A stretch of DNA of 64,000 bases from an uncultured Lachnospira sp. (GTDB taxonomy: Bacteria; Bacillota; Clostridia; Lachnospirales; Lachnospiraceae): positions 208,242 through 272,241 of the forward strand of contig CAJUTV010000002.1 of NCBI GenBank assembly GCA_910589305.1, given 5' to 3'. Below, one piece after another: positions 18,001-27,500 of this stretch. The notes beneath the pieces were generated by a model that made no database searches, was not told the origin of the DNA, and saw nothing but the letters and a program-made list of their open reading frames with translations. The position numbers and the translations under genes were made by a program. Every line of letters starts with the position of its first letter. The stretch's first letter is position 1.

Positions 18001-18924
18001 ATGATTAACGTAGAAGGAGTATCAAAAAATTTTGATAGTTTTAAGGCATTAGACGATATTTCTTGCAGTATAGCTGACGGTTGTATATATGGCATGGTAG
18101 GCTCTAACGGCGCAGGAAAGTCAACATTTTTAAGAATATTGGCAGGTATATACAAAGCAGACAGCGGATATGTGTTTATGGAAGGGCAAAGTGTTTATGA
18201 GAATCCTGTAATAAAGGATAATATCGCGTTGGTTGCGGATGATTTATATTTTTTGCCAGGCGCAAATATGAAAAAGATGGCAAAGTTTTATGCGTCCATC
18301 TATGATAAATTTGATTATGAACGATTTAATTATTTATCAAATTTATTTAAATTGGATGTCACAAAAAGTATTTCAGATTTTTCTAAGGGCATGAAAAGAC
18401 AGGTTGCAATTATACTGACACTTTCCACCAAAGCAAAATATATGTTTTTTGATGAAACATTTGATGGATTAGACCCTGTTATGCGAAATCTGGTAAAAAA
18501 ACTGATATGTGGCGATGTAGTAGACAAAGATGCAACCGTTATTGTCACATCACACTCCCTTCGAGAATTGGAGGATATCTGTGACCATCTCTCATTGCTT
18601 CATAAAGGCGGCTTGGTTCTTGACAGTGACGTACTGGAATTAAAGACTTCACAATTTAAGGTTCAGGTAGCGTTTAAAGAAGAATTTAATCAGGATAAAT
18701 TTCAGCAGTTTGATGTGACTCGTTATCGTCAAGAAGCATCGGTTGCCAATATGATTGTCAACGGTGACAGAGAGGAGACCATTTGCAAACTAAGAGCGAT
18801 GAATCCAGTTATTATGGATGTTCTTCCATTGTCTTTGGAAGAAGTGTTTACTTATGAGATGGAAGCATTGGGATATACGTATGACAATGTAGATGTATCA
18901 AAAGGAGAGAAGAGCAATGAATAA
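18001..18924 (+). CDS. ABC transporter ATP-binding protein
   Basis: 307 residues. Walker A GSNGAGKST at about 36, signature region SDFSKGMKRQ at about 128, Walker B YMFFDETFDGLDP at about 150, and H-loop TSHSLRELED. A C-terminal extension of about 90 residues follows the nucleotide-binding domain. Paired with the downstream permease (8-bp overlap) and upstream GntR regulator, as in Ytr-like peptide-stress or export systems. The substrate is unknown. Confidence 0.9.
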   Translation: MINVEGVSKNFDSFKALDDISCSIADGCIYGMVGSNGAGKSTFLRILAGIYKADSGYVFMEGQSVYENPVIKDNIALVADDLYFLPGANMKKMAKFYASIYDKFDYERFNYLSNLFKLDVTKSISDFSKGMKRQVAIILTLSTKAKYMFFDETFDGLDPVMRNLVKKLICGDVVDKDATVIVTSHSLRELEDICDHLSLLHKGGLVLDSDVLELKTSQFKVQVAFKEEFNQDKFQQFDVTRYRQEASVANMIVNGDREETICKLRAMNPVIMDVLPLSLEEVFTYEMEALGYTYDNVDVSKGEKSNE

Positions 18925-21016
18925 TAAAAAGATATTTAGTGTCAATATGTTCTGGCAGACCTTTAAACAGCTTAAAGTAGTAGGAATATTGAGTATGGCA
19001 GTCACTTTATTTTTTGTGGTATTTCCACAGATTAACGATGCTTTATACTATCTTAAACATATAAAATTATATGGGGAAGAACAAATGGATGCATCGGCAA
19101 AAATGGTTTATGCTTCCAATATTGACGTTCTTTCTATTACCTTTATTCTGTTTACCCCAATATTGGTATTGTATGTGTGGAATTTTCTGAATAAGAAAAA
19201 TTCAAGTGATTTTTATCATTCATTGCCATATAAAAGAGAATGTTTATATTTTTCTAAGATTGCTGCTGTATTTGCATGGCAAGTTATTATACATGTTGTG
19301 ACTTATCTTTGTTTGATAATTACATTTGCTGTATTTAAAGACTGTTTTATTGTTGAAATGTGGATGGTTTTTCGAGTATTTTTAAGTATATTTATAGCAA
19401 ATTTATTGTGCGGCAGTGCAATTTCACTGGCATGTGCGCTTACAGGCAATGTGTTTAGCAATATTTGTCTTTCAGGATTGATTATATTTTTACCGCGTTT
19501 TTTGTGTATTATGATAGAAGCGTTTGCTACAATGAAAGTTCCAACGGTAAGTGATTATCAAGTATTTCCACTGATTAATGATGCACATAATATTGTAGCA
19601 GGCTATATTTTAAGAGCGTTTGTACAAATTGATTATAATAGCTTGATGTTTTCTGTTTCAAGTTTAGTATATACCCTTATATTAGCATTCATATATATGG
19701 GGTTAGGATTATTAGTATTTAAGTTTAGAAAGAGTGAAGCTGCACAAAAGTCGGCATTAAATAAAAAGCTTCAAGTGGCAATCAGTATGACATTGGGATT
19801 TGTAATATGTTTTATTAGTGTTATATTTACATTTGCAGAAGATGAAGGTGACAGAGATTATATTATGCTTGTTGTGTTCTTTCTTGTGGCAGCATTTGTG
19901 ATTATTGTTTATGAGCTGGCGACAGGCAAGAAAAATCATTTGCTGCAACGCAGTGTTCCATCCATTTTGATGGCATATGTATTATCTTTAATATTTGGTG
20001 TGCTTGTGGGAACAGTGGCTGATGGAATGCTAGAATATGCACCAAAAGCACAAAGTATTGATTATATAAAGATTAATGGAATGTCGGATAATCAGGCTTC
20101 CATGTATGGTTATAGGGCTGCCAATTATTTTGACAGTATTATTGAGGGGATTCAGATAAAAGATAAGCAAAGCTGTGAAATCGTGGCAAAAGCGATTGCG
20201 GATAATAATTCTATTATCAAAAACAATAAACAGTATTATAAAGAATTTAATTCGGACAATTATGTCAAGATGGATATTTTTGTCAAAGATGGTTTAATAG
20301 GCGCAAATAGAAAAGTCTATATTAAAAGTGAGGATATTAACGTGATAGCTACAGCGGCAGGCAAGGAAGAAAAATATCGGGAACGAATTAAAAGCCTTCC
20401 CATTGCAGAGGAGGCTGCTATCATTTGGGACTCAGCTTATATGGATGTTAAAAATTCAAGGCGCATTTATAACATTTATAAGGAAGAGTATTATAACATG
20501 GATTATGAGAAGATTTTAAACCATATGGTTACTCCAAATCCGCTTATACAGATGAGTTTAACGTTTAATTCAAAAGGAAAGACGTATGAAGCACAGCTTC
20601 CAATTACTTCACAGACACCAAAAGCGGCACAAAGTTATGTTGAGTATACCAATGAGATGTGTATACAAAATAACAGCAGTGAGATGAATCAAGTAAAGGA
20701 AATTTTAGAAAATTTGAGTGCTGGGCATAGTGTAAGTTTAAGTAAACATGAAAGTTTATCAATTGATATTGTCAATGCAAGTATAGAAGATAACAATGTT
20801 ATGGAAAGTCAAAATAATACTACTGTTGTGGGTAATCAGTATAATGATACGCTTATATGGGATTCATCCAATCAGGAAATTATAGATAAGTGTATTACAG
20901 CTTTGGAAGAAAAAAATGCAAAGAAACAATTTAATATGAATGCACCAATTTATAGAATAACATATACCAATTATGATAAAGAAGATAATAATAGAATGGA
21001 ATACTATGTACAATAA
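18917..21016 (+). CDS. ABC transporter permease with large soluble C-terminal domain
   Basis: 699 residues. About nine hydrophobic segments in the first 380 residues, then a soluble domain of roughly 315 residues that probably faces outside. ATG 18917 lies inside the end of the ATPase gene, with AAAGGAGAG upstream; an in-frame start at 18893 has no RBS. One permease per ATPase suggests a homodimeric or partner-dependent exporter. The C-terminal domain was not recognised. Confidence 0.8.
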   Translation: MNNKKIFSVNMFWQTFKQLKVVGILSMAVTLFFVVFPQINDALYYLKHIKLYGEEQMDASAKMVYASNIDVLSITFILFTPILVLYVWNFLNKKNSSDFYHSLPYKRECLYFSKIAAVFAWQVIIHVVTYLCLIITFAVFKDCFIVEMWMVFRVFLSIFIANLLCGSAISLACALTGNVFSNICLSGLIIFLPRFLCIMIEAFATMKVPTVSDYQVFPLINDAHNIVAGYILRAFVQIDYNSLMFSVSSLVYTLILAFIYMGLGLLVFKFRKSEAAQKSALNKKLQVAISMTLGFVICFISVIFTFAEDEGDRDYIMLVVFFLVAAFVIIVYELATGKKNHLLQRSVPSILMAYVLSLIFGVLVGTVADGMLEYAPKAQSIDYIKINGMSDNQASMYGYRAANYFDSIIEGIQIKDKQSCEIVAKAIADNNSIIKNNKQYYKEFNSDNYVKMDIFVKDGLIGANRKVYIKSEDINVIATAAGKEEKYRERIKSLPIAEEAAIIWDSAYMDVKNSRRIYNIYKEEYYNMDYEKILNHMVTPNPLIQMSLTFNSKGKTYEAQLPITSQTPKAAQSYVEYTNEMCIQNNSSEMNQVKEILENLSAGHSVSLSKHESLSIDIVNASIEDNNVMESQNNTTVVGNQYNDTLIWDSSNQEIIDKCITALEEKNAKKQFNMNAPIYRITYTNYDKEDNNRMEYYVQ

Positions 21017-21057
21017 AATATAAAAGGATAGTTGTTCTATCTATGAGATGAATGTAT

Positions 21058-21099
21058 AAGAGCTGCAAACAATTTTTTAGTTGGATGCAGCTCTTTTTT
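21058..21099 (+). terminator. Terminator after ABC permease
   Basis: AAGAGCTGCA pairs with TGCAGCTCTT over a 18-nt loop, and T residues follow. Clear intrinsic terminator. Confidence 0.88.
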
Positions 21100-21188
21100 A
21101 CACGCATTGACTTTGATTTAATTGTTGGAAAAAATAATTACAAGGCAAAGGTTGTTTGTTAAAATAAAAAAATACCAGGAGGATAAAA

Positions 21189-21778
21189 TTGGGTAGTTGG
21201 GCGAAATATGCCTACGCTTGTATTCCGCCTGTATCAGTTACCGTGCCATTGTCTTATTTGGGATGGTTGATAAGAAAGAACAGGATTTAAATCATGTATT
21301 GAATGAAATTCAGACTTTATCAGATGAATTTGGTGTTACACTTAGCTTAATTAATGATATTTCTGAGTCAACCAATTTGCTGGCGTTAAATGCTTCGATT
21401 GAAGCTGCCAGAGCTGGAGAAGCTGGAAAGGGATTTGCGGTTGTTGCCGCAGAAGTCGGAAAGCTTGCCAATAATACACAGGAATCTTTACAGGTTGTTC
21501 AGTCTGTTATTGAGCGGATACAGCAAAATGTTGAAGAAATTACGGTACAGGTGGAAGAAAATTCACAAAAGATGGGAACACAGAATGAATATTTTACAAA
21601 TGTATTTCAGTGTATGCAGACAATGACAAAGCTTTTGACGATTTCTGCAAATGCAGTAGAAACTATGGGTGAAGCTCACAGCAGGCAAGCTGAAGTGATA
21701 CAAAAGACAGTGTCAATCAATCAGGATATTGCAGAAAGTGTCCAAAGTGAAAAGGAGCAGATAGACTTAGATAAATAA
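21189..21778 (+). pseudogene. Methyl-accepting chemotaxis protein remnant, frameshifted
   Basis: AGGAGG at 21177-21182 points to TTG 21189. That frame encodes a membrane-like N-terminus (AYACIPPVSVTVPL, then GWLIRKNR) and stops near 21290. The signalling domain continues in the -1 frame: from about 21260 it reads KKEQDLNHVLNEIQ, then the receptor tip STNLLALNASIEAARAGE with GKGFAVVAAEVGKLA. No sensor domain exists between the two parts. The simplest reading is a deletion plus a one-base shift in a former MCP. A short functional protein from ATG 21263 with a free signalling hairpin is possible. Confidence 0.6.
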
Positions 21779-21961
21779 TCAACAAAATAAAAGTTCAATT
21801 AATTAATATGTATAAAAAAAAATACATAATAACTGGTTGCAATTTTTGGCAATTTAATGTAATCTTATTGTGTAAGTGATGTGTTTGATTATTTTTATAA
21901 AGATACATTTCTTATTTTATGTTTAGGTGATGTCATAATCATATATATTCTTTTCCAAATT

Positions 21962-22005
21962 GGGCGTTCGTTATGGGTTTTTACCTTTGAACGCTCATTT
22001 TGTTA
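21962..22005 (+). terminator. Terminator in the MCP-lipoprotein gap
   Basis: GGGCGTTC pairs with GAACGCTC (8 bp, one G-T) and is followed by ATTTTGTT. About 190 bp after the MCP remnant. The DNA from 21779 to 21960 shows nothing else. Confidence 0.6.
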
Positions 22006-22101
22006 TGGATTGATTTAAATGTAATTGTAAACAAAGATGATTTAGATTTTTATTGATGCTGTTTAGAAGGTTTATAAATTTTTTGATTTCTATTATATGG
22101 A

Positions 22102-22163
22102 TTTATGGTATAATAACCACAGCAAAGCTGTGATATTTAAGTTTGCTTCGCAAACTTCTGGCA
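22102..22163 (+). repeat. Family C element, copy C1 (promoter motif plus two hairpins)
   Basis: TTATGGTATAATAAC is followed by the hairpin CACAGC-AAA-GCTGTG, then a second hairpin AAGTTTGC-TTC-GCAAACTT and TTTAACA. The same order occurs at 32216-32275. The TATAAT (22109-22114) resembles an extended -10. Confidence 0.6.
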
Positions 22164-22179
22164 TTTAACAATATGCTTA

Positions 22180-22218
22180 TTTATGGTATAATAACCACAG
22201 CAAAGCTGTGGTACTTTT
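22180..22218 (+). repeat. Family C element, copy C2 (promoter motif plus terminator-like hairpin)
   Basis: A 31-bp exact direct repeat of C1, 78 bp downstream. Here the hairpin CCACAGC-AAA-GCTGTGG is followed by TAC and seven T, so a promoter-like TATAAT sits about 5 bp before a terminator-like structure. Confidence 0.6.
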
Positions 22219-22330
22219 TTTATGATTTTGTGTTTGTGCTATTTGTACATAAGTACCTAAAAAACCAAAAGGTTTTTGCACAAAAGCAACGTGGAATAAA
22301 GGATAATGTGAAAAATAAAGGATGTTTGAT

Positions 22331-22399
22331 GTGTGTCTGCATATAGAATAGCAAACGGTTTATTAAATTCGCAGATTACGGAAAGGTAGGGTTATTTTT
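22331..22399 (+). repeat. Family B leader cassette, copy B1
   Basis: Shares GCATA-A-AATAGCAAA, GGTTTA, TTCGCAG-TTA, GGAAAGGTA-GGTTA and TTTTT with the leader at 30468-30544. Directly precedes the DUF4097 lipoprotein start. Confidence 0.6.
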
Positions 22400-23179
22400 A
22401 TGAAAACAAAAAAGAAGTTTTTAAGTGTGTTATTATTATGTGTGATATTGTGTCTAGTTTTATCAGGGTGCAGTAATACAACTTATTTTTATGATGATTT
22501 TGATAAGTATACAAAAGGAGGAGCAACACTTGAAACCGTCATTAAAAATATTGAGATTGACTGGATTAGCGGTGATGTAAAGATATTGAAACATGCTAAA
22601 AATACGATTGCATTTAATGAGACATCAAATAAAAAAGTTAATGATGATACTTCCATGTATTATTATGTAGAAGATGATACATTACATATTAAATTTGCTA
22701 AATCAGGAAAATTTCGTTTTTCAAATTTGGAAAAATCACTTACCGTTGAATTGCCAGAGTCCCTTTTGTTAGATGAGGTTGATATTAATATGGTGTCTGC
22801 TGATTTGACTATGGATAATATTAATGTTAAAGAACTTGACATAGATACAGTATCAGGCGATATTGTAGCCAAATCGTCTGCAATGGAAGATTTTGATATT
22901 GATTCGGTTAGCGGCAGTATTAATTTAATCACATCAACATGTCCTCAAAAAGGAAAATTTAATTCGGTGTCAGGGTCTATTTGTTTTGAATTGCCACAAG
23001 ATGCTGGTTATGAAGTAGAATTTGTTACAGTGAGCGGAGATTATAACAATGATGGATTTTCGACCAAAAAAAGTGGAAATACCTATACAGTTGGTGATGG
23101 AAAAGCAAAGTATAAAGTTAATACCGTTTCAGGAGATTTTAGTGTAAGACACAAAAATATGTCTTTGGATTATATTTAA
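22400..23179 (+). CDS. DUF4097-type lipoprotein
   Basis: 259 residues. Lipoprotein signal peptide with lipobox LSGC (Cys near residue 25). The mature part is a repetitive beta-structure with recurring VSGD/VSGS turns (for example DTVSGDIVAK, DSVSGSINL, NTVSGDFSV), characteristic of DUF4097 right-handed beta repeats. Surface-anchored; function unknown. The stop codon TAA is formed by the first bases of a family A repeat. Confidence 0.8.
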   Translation: MKTKKKFLSVLLLCVILCLVLSGCSNTTYFYDDFDKYTKGGATLETVIKNIEIDWISGDVKILKHAKNTIAFNETSNKKVNDDTSMYYYVEDDTLHIKFAKSGKFRFSNLEKSLTVELPESLLLDEVDINMVSADLTMDNINVKELDIDTVSGDIVAKSSAMEDFDIDSVSGSINLITSTCPQKGKFNSVSGSICFELPQDAGYEVEFVTVSGDYNNDGFSTKKSGNTYTVGDGKAKYKVNTVSGDFSVRHKNMSLDYI

Positions 23180-23262
23180 CTCCATTAGAGAAATCCCTAT
23201 ATAATGTCATAGAGGCATAAGTGGGGAATTGTAACGATTTTGCAATAGCAGAATATTTTAAA
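23174..23262 (+). repeat. Family A intergenic repeat, copy A5 (diverged)
   Basis: TTTAACTCCATTAGAGAAAT, AT-ATG-CATAGAGGCATAAG-GGGG and TTTGCAATAGCAG match the family order; the 3' third is lost. Its TTTAAC supplies the stop of the preceding gene. Lies 126 bp before cysK. Confidence 0.5.
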
Positions 23263-23387
23263 GTAATAGTTCAGTTATATATTGCTATAAAAAATGCTGT
23301 CGGCATCTTTGTAAATAGTTTGATTGAATGGTTATATAAAAAAATAAGTTGTATAAAACATATTTGAATGAGAAAGGTTTTATAAAA

Positions 23388-24314
23388 ATGATTTATAAGA
23401 ATGTTTTAGAAGCGATTGGTCATACGCCTATCATACAGCTTCAACGTATGGTGCCACAAAATTATGCAAGAGTTTTAGTAAAATTTGAAGGGTTAAATGT
23501 CGGCGGTTCGATTAAGACTCGAACGGCTTATAATATGATTTGTCAGGCAGAGGAAGAAGGAATACTTGACAAAGATTCCATTATAGTGGAGCCGACAAGC
23601 GGCAATCAAGGGATTGGTCTTGCACTGGTAGGCGCAGTAAAGGGATATAAGACCATTATTATTATGCCCGATTCTGTAAGCCATGAGCGAAAAATGTTAG
23701 TGGAGCATTATGGGGCAGAGGTGATTTTAATCCATGATGCGGGCAATATAGGAGATTGTATTGATGAGTGTCTTAAAACCGCAATGAAAATGAAGGAAGA
23801 AAATCCACATGTATTTGTGCCGCAGCAGTTTGAAAATCAGGCAAATCCAATGGTACATAGACATCATACAGGATTGGAGATACTTGAACAAGTCGCAGGA
23901 CCGATTCATGGATTTTGTTCAGGAATTGGTACAGGGGGTACGATTACAGGAATCGGTGAGACGCTAAGAGCTGTGAATCCCGATATTAAAATATGGGCGG
24001 TAGAGCCGGAAAATGCCGCTATTCTTGCAGGCGGAACGATTGGAACGCATATTCAGATGGGGATTGGCGATGGGGTGATACCAAAAGTGTTAAATCAAAA
24101 AATATATGAACATATCGCTATTATAACAGATGAGGAAGCACTGAAAACAGCGAAGGATTTATCCCAATTGGAAGGCTTGATGTGTGGCATTTCCAGCGGT
24201 ACAAACGTAGCGGCAGCAATTCGCCTTGCAGGTGAGCTTGGCAAAGGAAAGACCGTTGTCACAGTACTTCCAGACACAGCAGAACGCTATTTTTCAACCC
24301 CATTATTTGAATAA
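23388..24314 (+). CDS. cysK: Cysteine synthase-family PLP enzyme
   Basis: 308 residues. Beta-replacement PLP enzyme, most likely forming cysteine from O-acetylserine and sulfide. PLP lysine K43 in GGSIKTR, the asparagine loop EPTSGNQGIG near 70, and the phosphate-binding GTGGTITG near 178 are visible. Two oddities: the substrate loop is TSGNQG rather than the common TSGNTG, and the lysine motif reads VGGSIKTR rather than PGGSVKDR. It may therefore use a different nucleophile or donor. ATG 23388 follows AGAAAGG; the frame extension to 23349 lacks an RBS. Confidence 0.85.
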   Translation: MIYKNVLEAIGHTPIIQLQRMVPQNYARVLVKFEGLNVGGSIKTRTAYNMICQAEEEGILDKDSIIVEPTSGNQGIGLALVGAVKGYKTIIIMPDSVSHERKMLVEHYGAEVILIHDAGNIGDCIDECLKTAMKMKEENPHVFVPQQFENQANPMVHRHHTGLEILEQVAGPIHGFCSGIGTGGTITGIGETLRAVNPDIKIWAVEPENAAILAGGTIGTHIQMGIGDGVIPKVLNQKIYEHIAIITDEEALKTAKDLSQLEGLMCGISSGTNVAAAIRLAGELGKGKTVVTVLPDTAERYFSTPLFE

Positions 24315-24434
24315 TTTAACCTTATCAAGGAAGTCCTACGCTCCAATGGCATAGAGATATAAGCGGGGCAAGGACTTGCTTGGCAATAGCAGCTAGGTGG
24401 TCTAAGCAAGCAGCAAGAGAAAAGAAGAACAGTC
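24314..24434 (+). repeat. Family A intergenic repeat, copy A3
   Basis: Starts at the cysK stop. Contains TTATCAAGGAAGT, the stem CGCT/AGCG where A1 has CTGC/GCGG, GGCAATAGCAGCTAGGTGG, and a perfect CTTGCTT/AAGCAAG helix around that block. Ends about 120 bp before the J-domain/TPR gene. Confidence 0.7.
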
Positions 24435-24557
24435 TATCCAGAATATATGAAAACGTAAAAAGACATAAAAATTAAGAAAGGAGAAGCTACTAGACAAAAT
24501 ATACAAAAACCAATCAGGCATAATAAAAGACAAATATTGTTTTTAGTAGCAGGGGTA

Positions 24558-27500
24558 ATGAATAAACAAACGATTTTTAAAATATTAGAGATTGAAGAGA
24601 CGCGCAATGAGGCAGCAATACGCGATGCATACCGAAAAAAATTAATGGTAACAAATCCTGAAGATGACCCGCAAGGGTTTATGAAGCTGAGGGAAGCGTA
24701 TGAGGAGGCGTTAAAGTGGATAAAACAAGAGGGACAAGAAGCTGAGGCGGCATCCGAATATAAAAAAGAAGAAAGCAAAGCATATGAAGCCCATTCCAGT
24801 GTTCCTGTTAAAGAATGGATGGATAAGGTACATGATGTGTATACATCCATTAAAAAAAGGTTTGATATAGAGCAGTGGAGAACACTTTTAGATGATGGGA
24901 TTTTACAGGATTTAGAGTATGGCGAGGAGGCAAAACATACACTGTTTTTGTATTTAGCTGATTATTTTCGTTTAAACAGCGCTACATATGGATTGCTTGA
25001 TACCTATTTTCATATAGCAGACAATGCAGATAGTTATAAAGAGTTTCTTCCAGAAGGATTTGTCAATTATATTTTGAATAAAATTCAAGATAAAGAGGGC
25101 AAAAGTGATTTTGCTTATGAATGGTTTGAGGGTGATGAGTATGCGCCCTATGATGAATATTTAGAAGGACAAGAATATTTAGAAAAACAAATTGATGAGG
25201 AAAATATTGATGAGGCACAGGATTGTCTTGATACATTAAAGGATTTTGGAATATATCACCCATTTACCGCACTTGAGGAAGCAAGATTGTATGTGATGTT
25301 GGATAAAAAAGAAAAAGCAATAGAGCTTGCAGATAAATTGCTTAAAGAATATCCACAAAAATATCCAGACAGTATGCGTATTCCGTATAGCGTGGGGGAA
25401 ATTTACTGGAAATGTGATAAAAAACAGCAAGCTGTATCCATTTTTAATATGCTGTCTGAAGAAAAAAATGATATATTTTCTAAAAAATATATTGCATTGA
25501 GCAGATGGAAAGAAGGGGATTTGCTTGGCGCTTCAAAAGCTGGCGTCAAGTATTTAAGCCATGTACAAGATGATGAATTTGAATCTGTTTTATCACAGAT
25601 ACAACAAGAGGCATTTGACCGTTATTATAAAGTCGAAGTGATGGACGAAGAGACGGTTCTTGGAATTTTAAAGTGCTGTTATGGATTAAGTAAAGCAGAC
25701 GAGGGACTTGCTTTACTGGAAAAAAATAATCAGATATCAGCATATCAAGCGTACTTTTATAAATATTTATTTTATAATATTAAAAAAGATTTTCATAGTG
25801 CGTTAAAAGCAGCTGTTTCTTATAATGTTGAGCTTCAAAAAGGAGGCGAGGACGAACGCAAAGAGATTCCAATGGCTTATCATTATGAGGCGGATGCCAA
25901 TTATAATATTGCAAAAAGCATGGACGATGCAAGATATGCAACGAGACAGCAAAAAGCTACACTGGTTTATGATAATTCATTTTTAGAAAAGGCTGAGGAA
26001 GCGATTGTACGAGCCATACAGTGGGACCCGGATAAGGTGATGCATAAACAGCTTTATTTTAATATTTTAATGGAGATGAAAAAATATGAGGAAGCATATC
26101 AATGTGTAGATGCTCTTTTAAAGAGTTATCCAAATTGGTATGCAGCGATAGTGCAAAAGCAGGAAGCAAGCTTTAAGACAAACAGAGCGCAGGAAGTTGT
26201 TGATTTGTATTATAGGGCAAAAGATATCTATGCCAAGGTGCCGCAAATTTATGAGCGTGCAGCAGAAACATTTAGAAGATACAACCAGATGCAGGATTTT
26301 AAGAATATACTCGATGCGGCAAAGGAAGAGGAAGTTACCAGTCCTATGCTGGAAGTGCTGGAATTAAAATATTTGTATGAGACGCATTCAGAGACGAATG
26401 TTGGAACAATCTATGACAAAGCAAAAGCGTTGGTAAAACGTTTAAAAGAACAGGAAGAAAAGCCAAGCAGAGAAGTTTTTTCTGATTTATATGGATTGCT
26501 TGGCAGAATTAGTCATTGGCTTACGAAGTATAAAGAGTCAAGGTCTTATGGAAAGTTGGCTATTAAATGTCTTCCCAATGCAGATAGTTATTATGTTTAC
26601 GGCTGGATGTTAAATTTTGCAGGTAAATATGATAAGGCTGTTATTGAATTGGAATATGCAAAAAGTATATGTGATGATGAATATTTAAAAATTGATATTA
26701 TGTACAAATTGTGTGATTGTTATTATGAACTTATGGAAGAAAAAGAAAGCGATTATTATGCAAAAAAAGTGATTGATGTAAGTTCTATGCTGATTCAATA
26801 TGATTATAAAACAGAAGAGTGTTATGTAAATAGATGTTTTGCATATATTGCGCTGGAGGAGTATAATAAGGTTATTGATGATGCAAAGGCAGTTTTAAAA
26901 ATCAATCGTACATCCGAAAATGCTTATTATGCAATATCAAAGGCATATTTTTATTTGAAAAGCTATGATAAGGCATATTATTATATACAAAAAATTGCAT
27001 CAGGAAAACAGGACAATGAGATAAGACCAAAATATAATTTGCTTAGGGCAATGATATGTGAGTTTAAAAAGAATTATGAAAAGGCAGAGAAATATTATCT
27101 GGCAGGTTTAAAGTATCATGGTAAAGATTATTATTCAGAAGATGCATTTTTAAATAAATTAATACGATTGTATAAAAAAATGGAATATTTTGACAAAGCC
27201 AAAGAGATGATGAGAACGAAAAATTATAATTCCCTTTTTTCTTATGAATGGGAAGTTTTAAAATTAGATTACAATTATGGACTTTGTGATAAGACAGAAG
27301 TACGAAATAAAATAAAAAGACTTCTTTCAAAATGGGAAGTTTATATAAAAGGCGCTTTGCATAAGAAAAAATATTGTGAAAATATATTTTGTATAGCAAA
27401 TATATATGCTTATTATTTAGATGATGCAAAGCAAGCCAATAAGTTTTATGAACTGTATGGAAATTTTGCAGGTGAAGAAGACGTCAATAAACATTTAATG

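Noticed and set aside
22143..22346. 67-codon ORF in the MCP-lipoprotein gap
   Set aside because: Runs through the family C repeats and has no RBS; the repeat structure explains the sequence better.
27064..27429. 121-codon minus-strand ORF inside the TPR gene
   Set aside because: Antisense shadow in AT-rich coding DNA; no RBS or family.
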